A DNA stretch of 64,000 bases from Streptomyces griseoluteus (GTDB taxonomy: Bacteria > Actinomycetota > Actinomycetes > Streptomycetales > Streptomycetaceae): contig JOBE01000050.1 of NCBI GenBank assembly GCA_000717735.1, positions 1-64,000 on the forward strand, given 5' to 3'. A program made the position numbers and the translations under genes. Numbering within the stretch: position 1 is the stretch's first letter; each line of letters starts with the position of its first letter. The notes under the pieces are model-generated. The model saw only the letters and a program-made list of their open reading frames with translations. It had not been told where the DNA came from and did not search any database. Below are positions 26,040-38,601 of this stretch, piece by piece.

Positions 26040-26060
26040 GCCTTTTCGGGCGTACGCAGA

Positions 26061-26094
26061 GGTGGGGCCGGCCCCTTTCGGGACCGGCCCCACC
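26061..26094. terminator. Bidirectional hairpin terminator
   Basis: A 15-bp stem with one mismatch and a TTTC loop lies between the convergent cseC and exporter genes. Confidence 0.8.
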
Positions 26095-26116
26095 TCCGTA
26101 CCACCGCGCCGCGAGG

Positions 26117-27774
<1,658 letters not shown>

Positions 27775-27799
27775 GTTTTCTGGAAAGTGGAGAGCAGCC

Positions 27800-28369
27800 A
27801 TGGCCCGAGGCAACACCCGCCAGCGGATCCAGGACGTGGCCCTGGGACTCTTCGCCGAGCAGGGGTACGAGAAGACCTCGCTGCGCGAGATCGCCGAGCA
27901 CCTCGACGTCACCAAGGCCGCGCTGTACTACCACTTCAAGACCAAGGAAGACATCATCATCGGCATCTTCCAGGACCTCACCCGGCCCGTGGACGAGCTG
28001 ATCGACTGGGCGCGGGAGCAGCCGCGGACGCTGGAGGTCAGGGAGGAGATCCTGCGCCGCTACCAGGAGTCCCTGATCAGCGCGTATCCGCTGTTCCGCT
28101 TCATGCAGGAGAACCAGGCGGCCGTCCGCGAGCTGAGCATCGGCCTGACCTTCAAGGAACGGATGCTCGAGCTGAGCGGCCTGATCCAGGAGCCGGACTT
28201 CACCGTGCTCGACCGGGTGCGCTGCGTCAGCGCGATCTTCACGCTGCACGCGGGGATGTTCTTCATGGACAACGTCGAGGGCGACTCCGAGGAGAAGCGC
28301 GAAGCCGTCCTCGAGGTCGCCCTCGATCTGCTGAGCCAGGCCCACGGGGGGCCGGTGGCGGGAGCTTAG
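27800..28369 (+). CDS. TetR-family repressor of the adjacent exporter
   Basis: The 189-residue protein has an N-terminal helix-turn-helix (RIQDVALGLFAEQGYEKTSLREIAEHLDVTKAALYYHFKTKEDI). ATG at 27800 follows GGAGAG. The C-terminal half is the helical drug-binding domain (QENQAAVRELSIGLTFKERMLEL). Its position, divergent from a DHA2 exporter with a shared palindromic operator, makes it the local repressor. Its stop overlaps the convergent peptidase stop by 4 nt. Confidence 0.9.
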   Translation: MARGNTRQRIQDVALGLFAEQGYEKTSLREIAEHLDVTKAALYYHFKTKEDIIIGIFQDLTRPVDELIDWAREQPRTLEVREEILRRYQESLISAYPLFRFMQENQAAVRELSIGLTFKERMLELSGLIQEPDFTVLDRVRCVSAIFTLHAGMFFMDNVEGDSEEKREAVLEVALDLLSQAHGGPVAGA

Positions 28370-29073
28370 ATGCTCACGCCGTGGGACCGCAGGAAGGCGG
28401 CCGGGTTCACGGAGGAGCCGTAGTTCGGGGTCGTACGGATCTCGAAGTGCAGGTGCGGGCCGGAGGAGTTGCCGGTGTTGCCCGAGAGGGCGATCTGCTG
28501 GCCGGCGCCGACCTTCTGGCCGACGTGCACCTTGATCTTCGACAGGTGGGCGTACTGCGAGTACGTGCCGTTGGTGTGCTTGACGACGATCGCGTTGCCG
28601 TACGCGGGGCCGTCACCGCCGCCGTTCGGGCCGGCCTTCACGACGGTGCCCGCACCCGCGGCCTTGACCGGGGTGCCGACCGGGACGGCGAAGTCCTGGC
28701 CGGAGTGCTTGTGGGACCACATGGCGCCGCCCTGGTTGTAGCTGGCGGTCAGGGTGTACGAGGTGACCGGCTTGACCCAGGACGGGGCCTTCTTGGCGGC
28801 GACGGACTTCGCGGCGGCCTGCTTGACGACGGCGGCCTGCTTGACGGCCGAGGCCTTCGCGGCGGCGGCCTTGACCTGGGCGGCGACGTGGGCCTGGGTG
28901 TCGGCCTGGGCGGCGACGGCGGCGGACGCGGTGAGAGCGACCGGAGCGGCGACGGCGTTGCCCTCGGCGGCGAAGGCGGACCCTGCTCCGGCCACCATCG
29001 TCGCTCCCAGGCCCGCGGCGGCGAGAGCGACGGCGGTGATTCGGGCGGCGGGGTTCATGACGCGCTTCGACAT
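28366..29073 (-). CDS. Secreted M23 (LytM) peptidase
   Basis: The 235-residue exported protein has a signal peptide (AVALAAAGLGATMVAGAGSAFA, cleavage near residue 35). An Ala/Lys-rich linker leads to a C-terminal LytM domain. Zinc-ligand motifs HSGQDFAVP and HLHFE are present, together with the SQYAHLSKIKV segment. It probably cleaves peptidoglycan cross-bridges. ATG at 29073 follows GGAGG by 10 nt. A second Met 5 residues on is also possible. It has no cell-wall binding domain other than the basic linker. Confidence 0.9.
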   Translation of the reverse strand: MSKRVMNPAARITAVALAAAGLGATMVAGAGSAFAAEGNAVAAPVALTASAAVAAQADTQAHVAAQVKAAAAKASAVKQAAVVKQAAAKSVAAKKAPSWVKPVTSYTLTASYNQGGAMWSHKHSGQDFAVPVGTPVKAAGAGTVVKAGPNGGGDGPAYGNAIVVKHTNGTYSQYAHLSKIKVHVGQKVGAGQQIALSGNTGNSSGPHLHFEIRTTPNYGSSVNPAAFLRSHGVSI

Positions 29074-29547
29074 ACGGGGGAAAACCTCCGGGAAGTACGG
29101 GACCCGACGCGAACGGTGCTGCGCCGGGCTTGCTCATCCTTGGTAACCCGGACCCCCACCCCGGCCAAAACACCCCATCTACGACATCGCGTCGTAGCGA
29201 TCTCCGGAGAAGTTCACCCCTTGACGACCCCTGGAACCCTCCTTCAAATCGGACATACCGGCACAAGAGAATCGGTTTATTCGCATGTCGCGGATGGCCG
29301 GAACCGCCCAAAAGGCCGCGCTACGTCCGGTTCGGGACCCCTTGGGACCAAAGCCCCGGCGGTTCACCCCTGAACGTCCCGAATCAACACCAAAGGTCGC
29401 CACTATTCCTGTTAGTACCCCTCGAAACCCCTGTGCGCCTTGTCACCAGACGCCGGCCCCGAAAGCGACCTGGGTCACGCAACCGAGCCGTCCGGAAGAC
29501 CGTCCCGCACTACGCTGACCGCATCGGGGACCCACGGGGGGACACAC
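29074..29547. other. Divergent promoter region, M23 peptidase and NACHT genes
   Basis: This 474-bp gap has lower GC than the flanks and no supported gene. A 7-bp inverted repeat CTACGAC-ATCGC-GTCGTAG lies at 29179-29197. I looked for the ydaO c-di-AMP riboswitch often found before Streptomyces wall hydrolases. Only short GGGGTGAA matches were seen, so I do not call it. Confidence 0.45.
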
Positions 29548-32502
29548 ATGGAACCGGCACTCATCGGCGCGCGCCTCGCCTCGGCGGCGATCGGCCCTCT
29601 CCTGAAGAAACTGCTGGTCAGCGACGATCCGGGGGCCGGGCTCACGGGCAAGGCAGCCCAGGTCAGACTCTCCGGCCTCGTCTCCTTCCGCGGCGAGAAG
29701 CGCACGCTCACGGAGAAGGACGTCCGCAGGCTCGCCAGGACGCTGGTCGAGCGCTCCCTCGACGGGCCGGGAGAGGCGCCGTTCCCCGCCGACGAGACCG
29801 AGGCCGTCATCCACACGCTCGGGACGACTCTCCTGGCCCTCGGCGACCTCGACATGGACGACGTCCAGGCCGTCCGCCTCGGCCACACCACCCTCGCCCG
29901 GCGCCTGCGCATGGCCGCCCCGGCCCCCGACGGCCTGTCGACGGACTCCGCCCTCTACCTGGACTCGATGACGGAGTGGGCCGCCCTCCACATCCTGGAG
30001 TTCTTCAGCCGGCGCTCCACCTTCATCGCCCGCAGCCTGGTGGAACAGACCCGCGGCCAGACCGAACTCATCGCGAAGATCGACGAGGTCATCCGCCGGA
30101 CTCCGAGGGTGGACGGCCGGGACATGGAGTTCGAACGGCGCTACCTGGCCCGCCTGGCGAAGAGGCACGGACGCCTGACGATCTACGGCGTCGATCTGCA
30201 CGACTCGCCGGACCGGTGGCCGCTGGACATGGCGTATCTGTCCCTTGAGGCGACGGGGCGGGAGGCCGGGGCCGGCGTGCCGGACGAGACGGGTCACCTC
30301 GCCCCGCCGCAGCGCGAGCAGGCCCCCCTCCGCGCCGACCTCGCCCTCGCCCGCCACGACAGGGTCCTGCTGCGCGGCCTCGCCGGCTCCGGCAAGACGA
30401 CGCTCGTGCAGTGGCTGACGGTCTCGGCGGCGGCCGAGGGGCAGCCGGAGGGCATGGCGTACCTCCAGGGCCGCGTCCCCTTCGTCCTCCCCCTGCGCAC
30501 CCTCACCCGCCACGGCGAGCGGCTCCCCGCCCCCGAGCACTTCCTCTCGGCCGCCGGCTGCCCGCTCACCCCGCCCGAGGGCTGGGCCGACCGGGTCCTG
30601 GCCGCCGGGCGCGGCCTCGTCCTCGTCGACGGCATCGACGAGATCCCCGAAGCCGAACGCGGCCGGGCCCGCGACTGGCTCCGGGGCCTCCTCGACGCCT
30701 ACGAGGGCAACCGCTGGCTCGTGACCTCGCGCCCCACGGCCGTACGGGACGACTGGCTGGCCCCCGACGGCTTCACCGAACTGACCCTCACCCCCATGTC
30801 CCGCGCCGAGGTCGCCACGTTCGTACGCCGCTGGCACCGGGCCGCAGGGCCGGAGGCGGAGCCGTACGAGCAGCCCCTCCTCGACGCCCTCCGCACCACC
30901 GAGCACGTCGCCCAGCTCGCCACGAACCCCCTGATGTGCGGCCTCATCTGCGCCCTGCACCGCGACCGCCGCGGCTACCTGCCCCGGGGCCGCAAGGCGC
31001 TCTACGAGGCCGCCCTGTCCATGCTCCTCACCCGCCGCGACCGCGAGCGGGACATGGGCGCCCCGTACGGGATCGCCCTCGACGAGGCCCCGCAGATCCA
31101 GCTGATCCAGCGGCTCGCGTACTGGCTGACGCTGAACGGCCGCCTCCAGATGGACCGCTCCCACGCGGAATCGGTGATCGCCGAGGCCGTCCCCGCCGTC
31201 GTGGAGGCATCGGGATGCGAGCCCCGCAAGGTCTTCACCCACCTCCTCCACCGCAGCGGCCTGCTGCGCGAGCCGACGGCGGACACGATCGACTTCGTCC
31301 ACCGCACCTTCCAGGACTACCTGGCGGCCAAGGCCCTGGTGGACCACTGGGACATCGGCGTCCTGGTCCGCCACGCGACGGACGACCAGTGGGAGGACGT
31401 CATCCGCATGGCCGTGGGCCACGCGCGCCCGCGCGAGTGCGCGGAGATCCTGCGGGAGCTGCTGTCCGCGGCGGACCGGGCCGAGGACCGGCAGACCAGC
31501 CTGCGCCTGACGCTCCTCGCGGCGACGGCGCTCGAGCACGCCACGGAAGTGCCTCTGGAGGTACGGCAGGAGGTCCTGGCCCGAACGGCCGAGGTGATCC
31601 CGCCGCGCGATCCGGACGAGGCCCGTGAGCTCGCCGCGGTGGGCCGGCTGGTCCTGGACCTGCTCCCCGGACCGGAGGGCCTGAGCGACGAGGAGGCGAA
31701 GATGGTGGTGATCACCGCGACCCACATCACCGTGGACGCCTCGTTCCCCTACCTGGCCCGCTTCGCCGCCCATCCCGCCCTGGACGTCAGAGCGCAGCTC
31801 ATATGGGCGTGGCAGCGCTTCGAGGTCCGGCCGTACGCGGAGGCGGTCGTCTCCCGCCTGGACCCCACCGACCTGTACTTCATCCTGGACGACGACGAGC
31901 GGGCGGCGGAAGTCCTCCGCCTCGGCCTCGCTCCGGAGGGACTGCGCATCGGCGAGGGCGTCTCGTACGCACAGCTCTCGGCACTGGTCGCCCGCTCCGG
32001 CCTGCGACAGCTGCACCTCACCCGAGGAGACCAGGACCCGACTCTGCCCGCCCGGGACTTGCTCGCACGCCTCGAATTCCTCTCCGTCATCCTCACCCAT
32101 CACGCGCCGTGGCGGCTCGGCGACCTGCCGCCGGCGGCCCCGCTGGGGCGGCTGCACTTCGTCTCGGCGCCGGAGGAGGGAACACGGGGGCTCGCCCACT
32201 ACCGCGACCTGAGCGACCTCTTCATGGGGCCGGTCCACCTCACCGCCGACTCCTGGCGGGAACTGGCCACGCTGCCCCGCCTCACGTCCCTCGCCGTCGA
32301 AGCCGACTCCCTGGACTCCTGCCCGGCTGACGTCGTACTTCCGACGGTCGACACCCTGCAACTCCTCACGGGCTCCCGCAGCTCCCGCTCACTGGAACCG
32401 GTCGCGGCGGCATTCCCCGCCCTGCGGAAGATCATCGGCCGCGGCCTCGCCCTCCATGGGGCCGAGTACCTCCCGCCCGACATCGAGATCGTCTTCTCCT
32501 GA
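29548..32502 (+). CDS. NACHT-domain NTPase
   Basis: The 984-residue STAND-type NTPase has a helical N-domain (about residues 1-190). Its NACHT core carries Walker A GLAGSGKTT (about 277-285), Walker B GLVLVDGIDEIP (about 356-366) and the TSRP sensor motif. A winged-helix/helical region ends in DFVHRTFQDYLAAKAL, and a repeat-rich C-terminal part (last 250 residues, LRR-like) could act as sensor. Bacterial NACHT proteins include anti-phage defence NTPases. No nuclease, TIR or protease effector is visible, so the output is unknown. ATG at 29548 follows GGGGGGA. Confidence 0.85.
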   Translation: MEPALIGARLASAAIGPLLKKLLVSDDPGAGLTGKAAQVRLSGLVSFRGEKRTLTEKDVRRLARTLVERSLDGPGEAPFPADETEAVIHTLGTTLLALGDLDMDDVQAVRLGHTTLARRLRMAAPAPDGLSTDSALYLDSMTEWAALHILEFFSRRSTFIARSLVEQTRGQTELIAKIDEVIRRTPRVDGRDMEFERRYLARLAKRHGRLTIYGVDLHDSPDRWPLDMAYLSLEATGREAGAGVPDETGHLAPPQREQAPLRADLALARHDRVLLRGLAGSGKTTLVQWLTVSAAAEGQPEGMAYLQGRVPFVLPLRTLTRHGERLPAPEHFLSAAGCPLTPPEGWADRVLAAGRGLVLVDGIDEIPEAERGRARDWLRGLLDAYEGNRWLVTSRPTAVRDDWLAPDGFTELTLTPMSRAEVATFVRRWHRAAGPEAEPYEQPLLDALRTTEHVAQLATNPLMCGLICALHRDRRGYLPRGRKALYEAALSMLLTRRDRERDMGAPYGIALDEAPQIQLIQRLAYWLTLNGRLQMDRSHAESVIAEAVPAVVEASGCEPRKVFTHLLHRSGLLREPTADTIDFVHRTFQDYLAAKALVDHWDIGVLVRHATDDQWEDVIRMAVGHARPRECAEILRELLSAADRAEDRQTSLRLTLLAATALEHATEVPLEVRQEVLARTAEVIPPRDPDEARELAAVGRLVLDLLPGPEGLSDEEAKMVVITATHITVDASFPYLARFAAHPALDVRAQLIWAWQRFEVRPYAEAVVSRLDPTDLYFILDDDERAAEVLRLGLAPEGLRIGEGVSYAQLSALVARSGLRQLHLTRGDQDPTLPARDLLARLEFLSVILTHHAPWRLGDLPPAAPLGRLHFVSAPEEGTRGLAHYRDLSDLFMGPVHLTADSWRELATLPRLTSLAVEADSLDSCPADVVLPTVDTLQLLTGSRSSRSLEPVAAAFPALRKIIGRGLALHGAEYLPPDIEIVFS

Positions 32503-32511
32503 CCGCACGCA

Positions 32512-32553
32512 AAGGGGCGGCCCCGGAACCATCAGGTTCCGGGGCCGCCCCTT
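32512..32553. terminator. Strong bidirectional terminator
   Basis: A perfect 19-bp stem (32512-32530 with 32535-32553) and ATCA loop, flanked by A and T runs, lie between the convergent NACHT and clpC genes. Confidence 0.92.
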
Positions 32554-32571
32554 GTGCTCAGGCGCTATGCC

Positions 32572-35094
<2,523 letters not shown>

Positions 35095-35567
35095 CGTTAA
35101 TCGCTCCTCAGAGCGGTCAGTCAGTTAGGGGTCGATCCCCTCCCTGTCCTTCCGCAGCTTAGTCCCGCAAGCGGGGACCGCTCATTCCAACTGCCGACAT
35201 CCGTCCGGATCACCCCCTCTTCCGCGGGGAGACCTGCTGCCGAACAGCCGACAAATGCTCCAACCCGATGGTGCGAGACGATGTTCCCGCAGGCCAAGTA
35301 GTTAGCCACGTCATCAGTACGCCGATGGCGAACGTGAGACGCCGAAGCCTGCGACTCGCCCCTCTCCACTAGGAATGTCTTACCCGTAAGGACTGACACT
35401 CCATGCGGCGCACCCCGGTTCCCTCCGCTACCAGCGAACACCCTTGCGCTCCCGAATGCACGCGTACGCCTCATCACGGACACATCGCGTGTTCAGTGGC
35501 CGACCGAACGTGACTTCGGGAGCCGGTCCCGGCGTAACCAACGCGCCCTCGGCGGAGTTCCACGGGC
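35095..35567. other. Divergent region upstream of clpC
   Basis: This 473-bp gap has no supported gene. It contains a ClgR-like palindrome at 35317-35333 and the clpC transcription start region. GC is lower than in the flanking genes. Confidence 0.5.
35317..35333. promoter_or_regulatory. ClgR-like box upstream of clpC
   Basis: GTACGCCGATGGCGAAC matches the ClgR consensus as I recall it (GTTCGC-N5-GCGAAC) at all defined positions but one. ClgR activates Clp protease genes in Streptomyces and mycobacteria. The box lies about 220 bp before the clpC start codon, so a long untranslated leader would be implied. Confidence 0.6.
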
Positions 35568-36158
35568 ATGGCCATCACCGTCCCGCTTCCCCGTACGCCG
35601 CCCGACGGCGGCCTCGTGCGGTGGTACGAGCACGAGCTCGGCTGGGCGACGGTGGCGGGCCCGCCGGTGCAGCTGGTCACGGGGCTGCGCTTCGACGTCC
35701 TGGAGCTGCCCGCCGAGGCGGGCCGGGGGGTGCTGCGGCGGATGGGCCCGGCGACCGGGCCTGTGGCCCTGCTCGGGCGCCGGATGCGGCTGCTCGTGGC
35801 CGCGGGGAGCGCGGAGGAGCTACCGGGCCTGCTCGACTGGCTCGAGTGGGGCGGGATCTCGCTCGATCTCGCGGTACTCGGCGCCGACGGCCGGATGACC
35901 GCGCCCCTTCCCCCGGGGCGGGACGGATCCGGCGCGCCTGACGCCGCCGTGTGGCTGCGGGCCCCGGCACCGGGCCGCGAGGTCGAGTCCTCGCTGCCGG
36001 CGCTGCGGTCCGCGCCCTGGGGCGACGCGGGTGCCCCCTGCCTGGTACGTCTCGTGGCCGCCGCCGCCGCGGAGTGCCACCGGGTGCGGCTGCTGAGTGC
36101 CCGGGCCCGGAGGCCGGCGGCTCAGCAGCTGCCGCCTCAGCGGTTCGCGTCCTCGTAA
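35568..36158 (+). CDS. SCO3374-family protein, function unknown
   Basis: The 196-residue protein opens with PLPRTPPDGGLVRWYEHELGWATVAGPPVQLVTGLRFDVLELP. That segment resembles the N-terminus of bifunctional primase/polymerase-like proteins. The rest has no catalytic motif. From memory it matches the family named for S. coelicolor SCO3374, located between clpC and lsr2 as here. GGCGGAG precedes the ATG. The 3' end overlaps the convergent lsr2 gene by 22 nt. Confidence 0.75.
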   Translation: MAITVPLPRTPPDGGLVRWYEHELGWATVAGPPVQLVTGLRFDVLELPAEAGRGVLRRMGPATGPVALLGRRMRLLVAAGSAEELPGLLDWLEWGGISLDLAVLGADGRMTAPLPPGRDGSGAPDAAVWLRAPAPGREVESSLPALRSAPWGDAGAPCLVRLVAAAAAECHRVRLLSARARRPAAQQLPPQRFASS

Positions 36159-36472
36159 GCAGCCTTGATGTCGGCGGGAACGCGACCACGGTCGTTCACG
36201 TTCATGCCGTTCTCCTTGGCCCACGCGCGGATCTTCGCGGTGTCCGGGCTGCCCGCCGCCACGGCACGGCCCTTGCCGCGCCCACCGGTGGTACGGCCGC
36301 CGGTGCGACGGCCGCTCTTGGTGTACGGCTCGAGCAGACCACGGAGCTTTTCCGCGTTGGCGGTGGTGAGGTCGATCTCGTAGGTCTTGCCGTCCAGCGC
36401 GAACGTCACGGTCTCGTCCGCCTCGACGCCGTCGAGGTCGTCGACAAGAAGGACCTGAACCTTCTGTGCCAC
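36137..36472 (-). CDS. lsr2: Nucleoid-associated silencer Lsr2
   Basis: The 111-residue xenogeneic silencer coats AT-rich DNA. The dimerisation domain is AQKVQVLLVDDLDGVEADETVTFALDGKTYEIDL. A basic linker rich in Gly/Arg leads to a C-terminal DNA-binding domain ending RGRVPADIKAAYEDANR, with the AT-hook-like RGR. GTG at 36472 follows AAAGGAA; an ATG 5 codons upstream is less typical. In Streptomyces, Lsr2 represses horizontally acquired and specialised-metabolite genes. It may silence the AT-richer segment at 62470-64000, which is inference. Confidence 0.95.
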   Translation of the reverse strand: MAQKVQVLLVDDLDGVEADETVTFALDGKTYEIDLTTANAEKLRGLLEPYTKSGRRTGGRTTGGRGKGRAVAAGSPDTAKIRAWAKENGMNVNDRGRVPADIKAAYEDANR

Positions 36473-36546
36473 CGGATTTCCTTTCATCGAAAATGCAGTA
36501 CGCGGAAAGGAAACCGCTTTTCCCGGAAAAACACAAACCCCTGGCA

Positions 36547-36561
36547 GAGGTTCAGAACCTC
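36547..36561. promoter_or_regulatory. Palindrome upstream of lsr2
   Basis: GAGGTTC-A-GAACCTC is a perfect 7-bp-arm inverted repeat 75 bp before the lsr2 start. It could be an operator or a short mRNA hairpin. The binding protein is unknown. Confidence 0.5.
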
Positions 36562-36640
36562 GGCAACGCGGGAAACGTGCGCGATTCGGACATAGGGTTC
36601 CGTGCGGCGTTCCATGTGGCGTTCGGGGCCGGGTTCCGCG

Positions 36641-37186
36641 TCACAGGTGCAGAAGCATCCGGCTGTTGCCCAAGGTGTTCGGCTTCACTCGTTCGAGACC
36701 AAGGAACTCGGCGACTCCCTCGTCATAGGAACGGAGGAGCTCGCTGTAGACATCTCCGTCGACCGGGGTCTCGCCGATCTCGACGAAGCCGTGCTTCGCG
36801 AAGAAGTCGACTTCGAAGGTCAGGCAGAATACCCGCCGCACCCCGAGCCATCGGGCGGTGTGCAGCAACTTGTCCAGCACCTGATGTCCGACACCGGCTC
36901 CCTTGAACTCGGGATCGACGGCGAGAGTGCGTACTTCGGCGAGGTCTTCCCACATCACATGAAGGGCGCCGCAGCCGACGACGGTGGCGTCCTCGTCGCG
37001 TTCCGCGACCCAGAACTCCTGGATGGACTCGTAAAGGGTGACGGTCGCCTTGTCGAGCAGGATGCCGCGCCGGACGAACGGTTCGACGAGACGCTGGACC
37101 GCGGCGACATCGCCGGTGCGGGCCCTTCGTACGGTGACGGTTTTGGCGGAGGCCCCGGAAGCGGCCCGGGAAGCAGACGGCGACAT
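36641..37186 (-). CDS. argA: Amino-acid N-acetyltransferase (GNAT), ArgA-like
   Basis: The 181-residue GNAT enzyme closely resembles M. tuberculosis Rv2747 as I recall it. That enzyme acetylates glutamate or glutamine as the first step of arginine synthesis. Matching segments include RRARTGDVAAVQRLVEPF, LYESIQEFWVAE, VVGCGALHVMW, the acetyl-CoA loop FKGAGVGHQVL, and KPNTLGNSRMLLHL. It lacks the amino-acid kinase domain of classical ArgA. It lies 10 bp downstream of the BlaI-type gene, so the two may be co-transcribed. Confidence 0.87.
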   Translation of the reverse strand: MSPSASRAASGASAKTVTVRRARTGDVAAVQRLVEPFVRRGILLDKATVTLYESIQEFWVAERDEDATVVGCGALHVMWEDLAEVRTLAVDPEFKGAGVGHQVLDKLLHTARWLGVRRVFCLTFEVDFFAKHGFVEIGETPVDGDVYSELLRSYDEGVAEFLGLERVKPNTLGNSRMLLHL

Positions 37187-37195
37187 GGGGGGACG

Positions 37196-37615
37196 CTATC
37201 GCTCCTGCGCTCCGGTGCCTTCGGCGCCCTGCTCGGGCGGGGTGGCGATCGGGTTGTCGCGCTGGACGATTCGGATGGCGTCGTTCAGGGCTTCGCGCTG
37301 GTCGTGGGACATCATCCCGAAGAAGGCGATGAGCGCCGCCGCCGGGTTGTCGCTCTGGGCCCAGGCCTCGTTCATCAGCGCGGCGGCGTATGCGGCGCGG
37401 GTGGAGACCGCCGTATATCGATAGGCGCGGCCTTCGACTTCTCTGCGGACCCAGCCCTTCTGATGGAGATTGTCCATGACGGTCATGACGGTGGTGTAGG
37501 CGATGGACCGTTCCTGCTGAAGGTCCTCCAGAACTTCCCGGACGGTCACCGGACGGTTCCATTGCCAGACGCGCGTCATGACGGCGTCTTCGAGATCTCC
37601 CAAGGGACGGGGCAC
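37196..37615 (-). CDS. BlaI/MecI/CopY-family repressor
   Basis: The 139-residue winged-helix repressor has the DNA-binding part LGDLEDAVMTRVWQWNRPVTVREVLEDLQQERSIAYTTVMTVMDNLHQKGWVRRE. The C-terminal dimerisation helices follow. No BlaR1-type protease gene is adjacent, so the inducer pathway is unknown. GTG at 37615 lies 6 nt after TAAAGT, suggesting a leaderless message. CACTTTAGTG (37621-37630) overlaps that -10 box and may be the autoregulatory operator. Confidence 0.87.
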   Translation of the reverse strand: MPRPLGDLEDAVMTRVWQWNRPVTVREVLEDLQQERSIAYTTVMTVMDNLHQKGWVRREVEGRAYRYTAVSTRAAYAAALMNEAWAQSDNPAAALIAFFGMMSHDQREALNDAIRIVQRDNPIATPPEQGAEGTGAQER

Positions 37616-37677
37616 AACGTCACTTTAGTGCGCAAAACGCCGATAAGGGGCTATTGAGAGAGGGAGACACAGCAAAA

Positions 37678-37707
37678 GGACGTACGACCGCGAAGGGTCG
37701 TACGTCC
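37678..37707 (-). terminator. Rho-independent terminator
   Basis: A perfect 12-bp stem (GGACGTACGACC, 37678-37689, with 37696-37707) and 6-nt loop are followed on the minus strand by TTTTGCT. It ends transcription of the small membrane protein gene upstream. Confidence 0.88.
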
Positions 37708-37730
37708 CGGGTGGTGCGGCGCCGTCGGCG

Positions 37731-37751
37731 TGATCCGAACGACAGGCCCTA
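37731..37751. repeat. Solo arm of the MITE-like repeat at a stop codon
   Basis: Read on the minus strand, TAG is followed by GGCCTGTCGTTCGGATCA, an 18-nt variant of the ends flanking the radA and disA elements. It starts exactly at the TAG stop of the 59-residue gene. No opposite arm is visible nearby. Confidence 0.65.
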
Positions 37752-37928
37752 GGAGGTGGCGGTGCCGTCCGCCTGGCGGGTGGCCTCGGCGCGGGCGAGG
37801 GCGGCGTCCACGACCGCGTCCTCCTTGGCCTTGTTCGGGCCGCCCTGGCTCTTGACGATCGTGACGACGAGGCCGATGAAGAACGCGGCCATCACGACGG
37901 GGGGCAGGAGCGCGGATACGTAGTCCAT
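37749..37928 (-). CDS. Small single-pass membrane protein
   Basis: A 59-residue open frame begins MDYVSALLPPVVMAAFFIGL. It has one membrane helix (about residues 7-28) and a charged, Ala-rich cytoplasmic tail (KAKEDAVVDAALARAEATRQ). Codon use is typical of real Streptomyces genes. Similar small proteins are common at this locus. It resembles in size an assembly factor or small subunit, but no function is known. Its TAG stop coincides with a repeat arm. Confidence 0.72.
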   Translation of the reverse strand: MDYVSALLPPVVMAAFFIGLVVTIVKSQGGPNKAKEDAVVDAALARAEATRQADGTATS

Positions 37929-37942
37929 GCCGACCAGAGTAG

Positions 37943-38548
37943 CTATCCGGCGGCCCGTTCCTCTGGCGGGGGCGGGGGTACGGGCCTCCGGCGCGGCGGG
38001 AACACCTCGGACGGCTTGGGCACCGGGCGCTCGGCCGGGGCGGGTGGCGTCGGCTTGGGCTCGTCGGCCGCCGCACGTCCGCCGGGCAGGGCGAGCAGCC
38101 TGGCCCTGGGCGCGGTACTGGGGGCCGGGGTGGAGGTGGCCTGGGAGACCCGGGCCAGGCGCGCGCGTACCGAGCGCTCGGCGAGGGTCCGGCAGCGGGC
38201 GAGCAGGCCGGCGGCCCTGGGGTCGTGGCGCAGCGCGCGCAGGGCGGCGAGGTCGTCGGCGGCGGGGTCGTACCCGGCGGCCAGCGCGTCCTGGAGAAGC
38301 CCCAGGTAGCCGCTGAGGGAGCCGGGGAGCGCCTCGCGGTAGCGGGCCAGGTCGTCGAGGAGGAAGGCGCGCAGCCGGCCTGCCTCGCGTACGGCCTCGT
38401 CCACGGATTCGGCCAGGTGCAGCGCGTCCCGGACGTCCTCGTCCTGGAGGGGGGCGGGGTGGAGGGCGATGGCGAGGGCACGGCGGAGCACACGCAGCTC
38501 GTCCGCGCTGAACGCCATGCCGCCGCGGGATCCGTATGGCGTGGGCAT
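37943..38548 (-). CDS. Conserved hypothetical protein, helical with Pro-rich tail
   Basis: The 201-residue protein is mostly helical over residues 1-140 (ELRVLRRALAIALHPAPLQDEDVRDALHLAESVDEAV). It ends in a Pro-rich tail (KPTPPAPAERPVPKPSEVFPPRRRPVPPPPPEE). No membrane helix or catalytic motif is visible. The ATG at 38548 follows TATCGT by 6 nt, suggesting a leaderless message; ATG at 38518 is an alternative. It is Streptomyces-conserved and may be co-transcribed with the small membrane protein gene 14 bp downstream. Confidence 0.72.
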   Translation of the reverse strand: MPTPYGSRGGMAFSADELRVLRRALAIALHPAPLQDEDVRDALHLAESVDEAVREAGRLRAFLLDDLARYREALPGSLSGYLGLLQDALAAGYDPAADDLAALRALRHDPRAAGLLARCRTLAERSVRARLARVSQATSTPAPSTAPRARLLALPGGRAAADEPKPTPPAPAERPVPKPSEVFPPRRRPVPPPPPEERAAG

Positions 38549-38601
38549 GGGCCGACGATACGCGCTAATCGGACAATTTTCTCTTAGCGATCATTCCGGC
38601 G

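Noticed and set aside
29074..29547. Possible ydaO (c-di-AMP) riboswitch before the M23 peptidase
   Set aside because: Only short GGGGTGAA-like matches are present; the conserved core segments (for example GAACCCGACAGCTAACC) are missing.
29443..32361. 972-codon open frame antisense to the NACHT gene
   Set aside because: No family resemblance, and third-position bias supports the sense gene.
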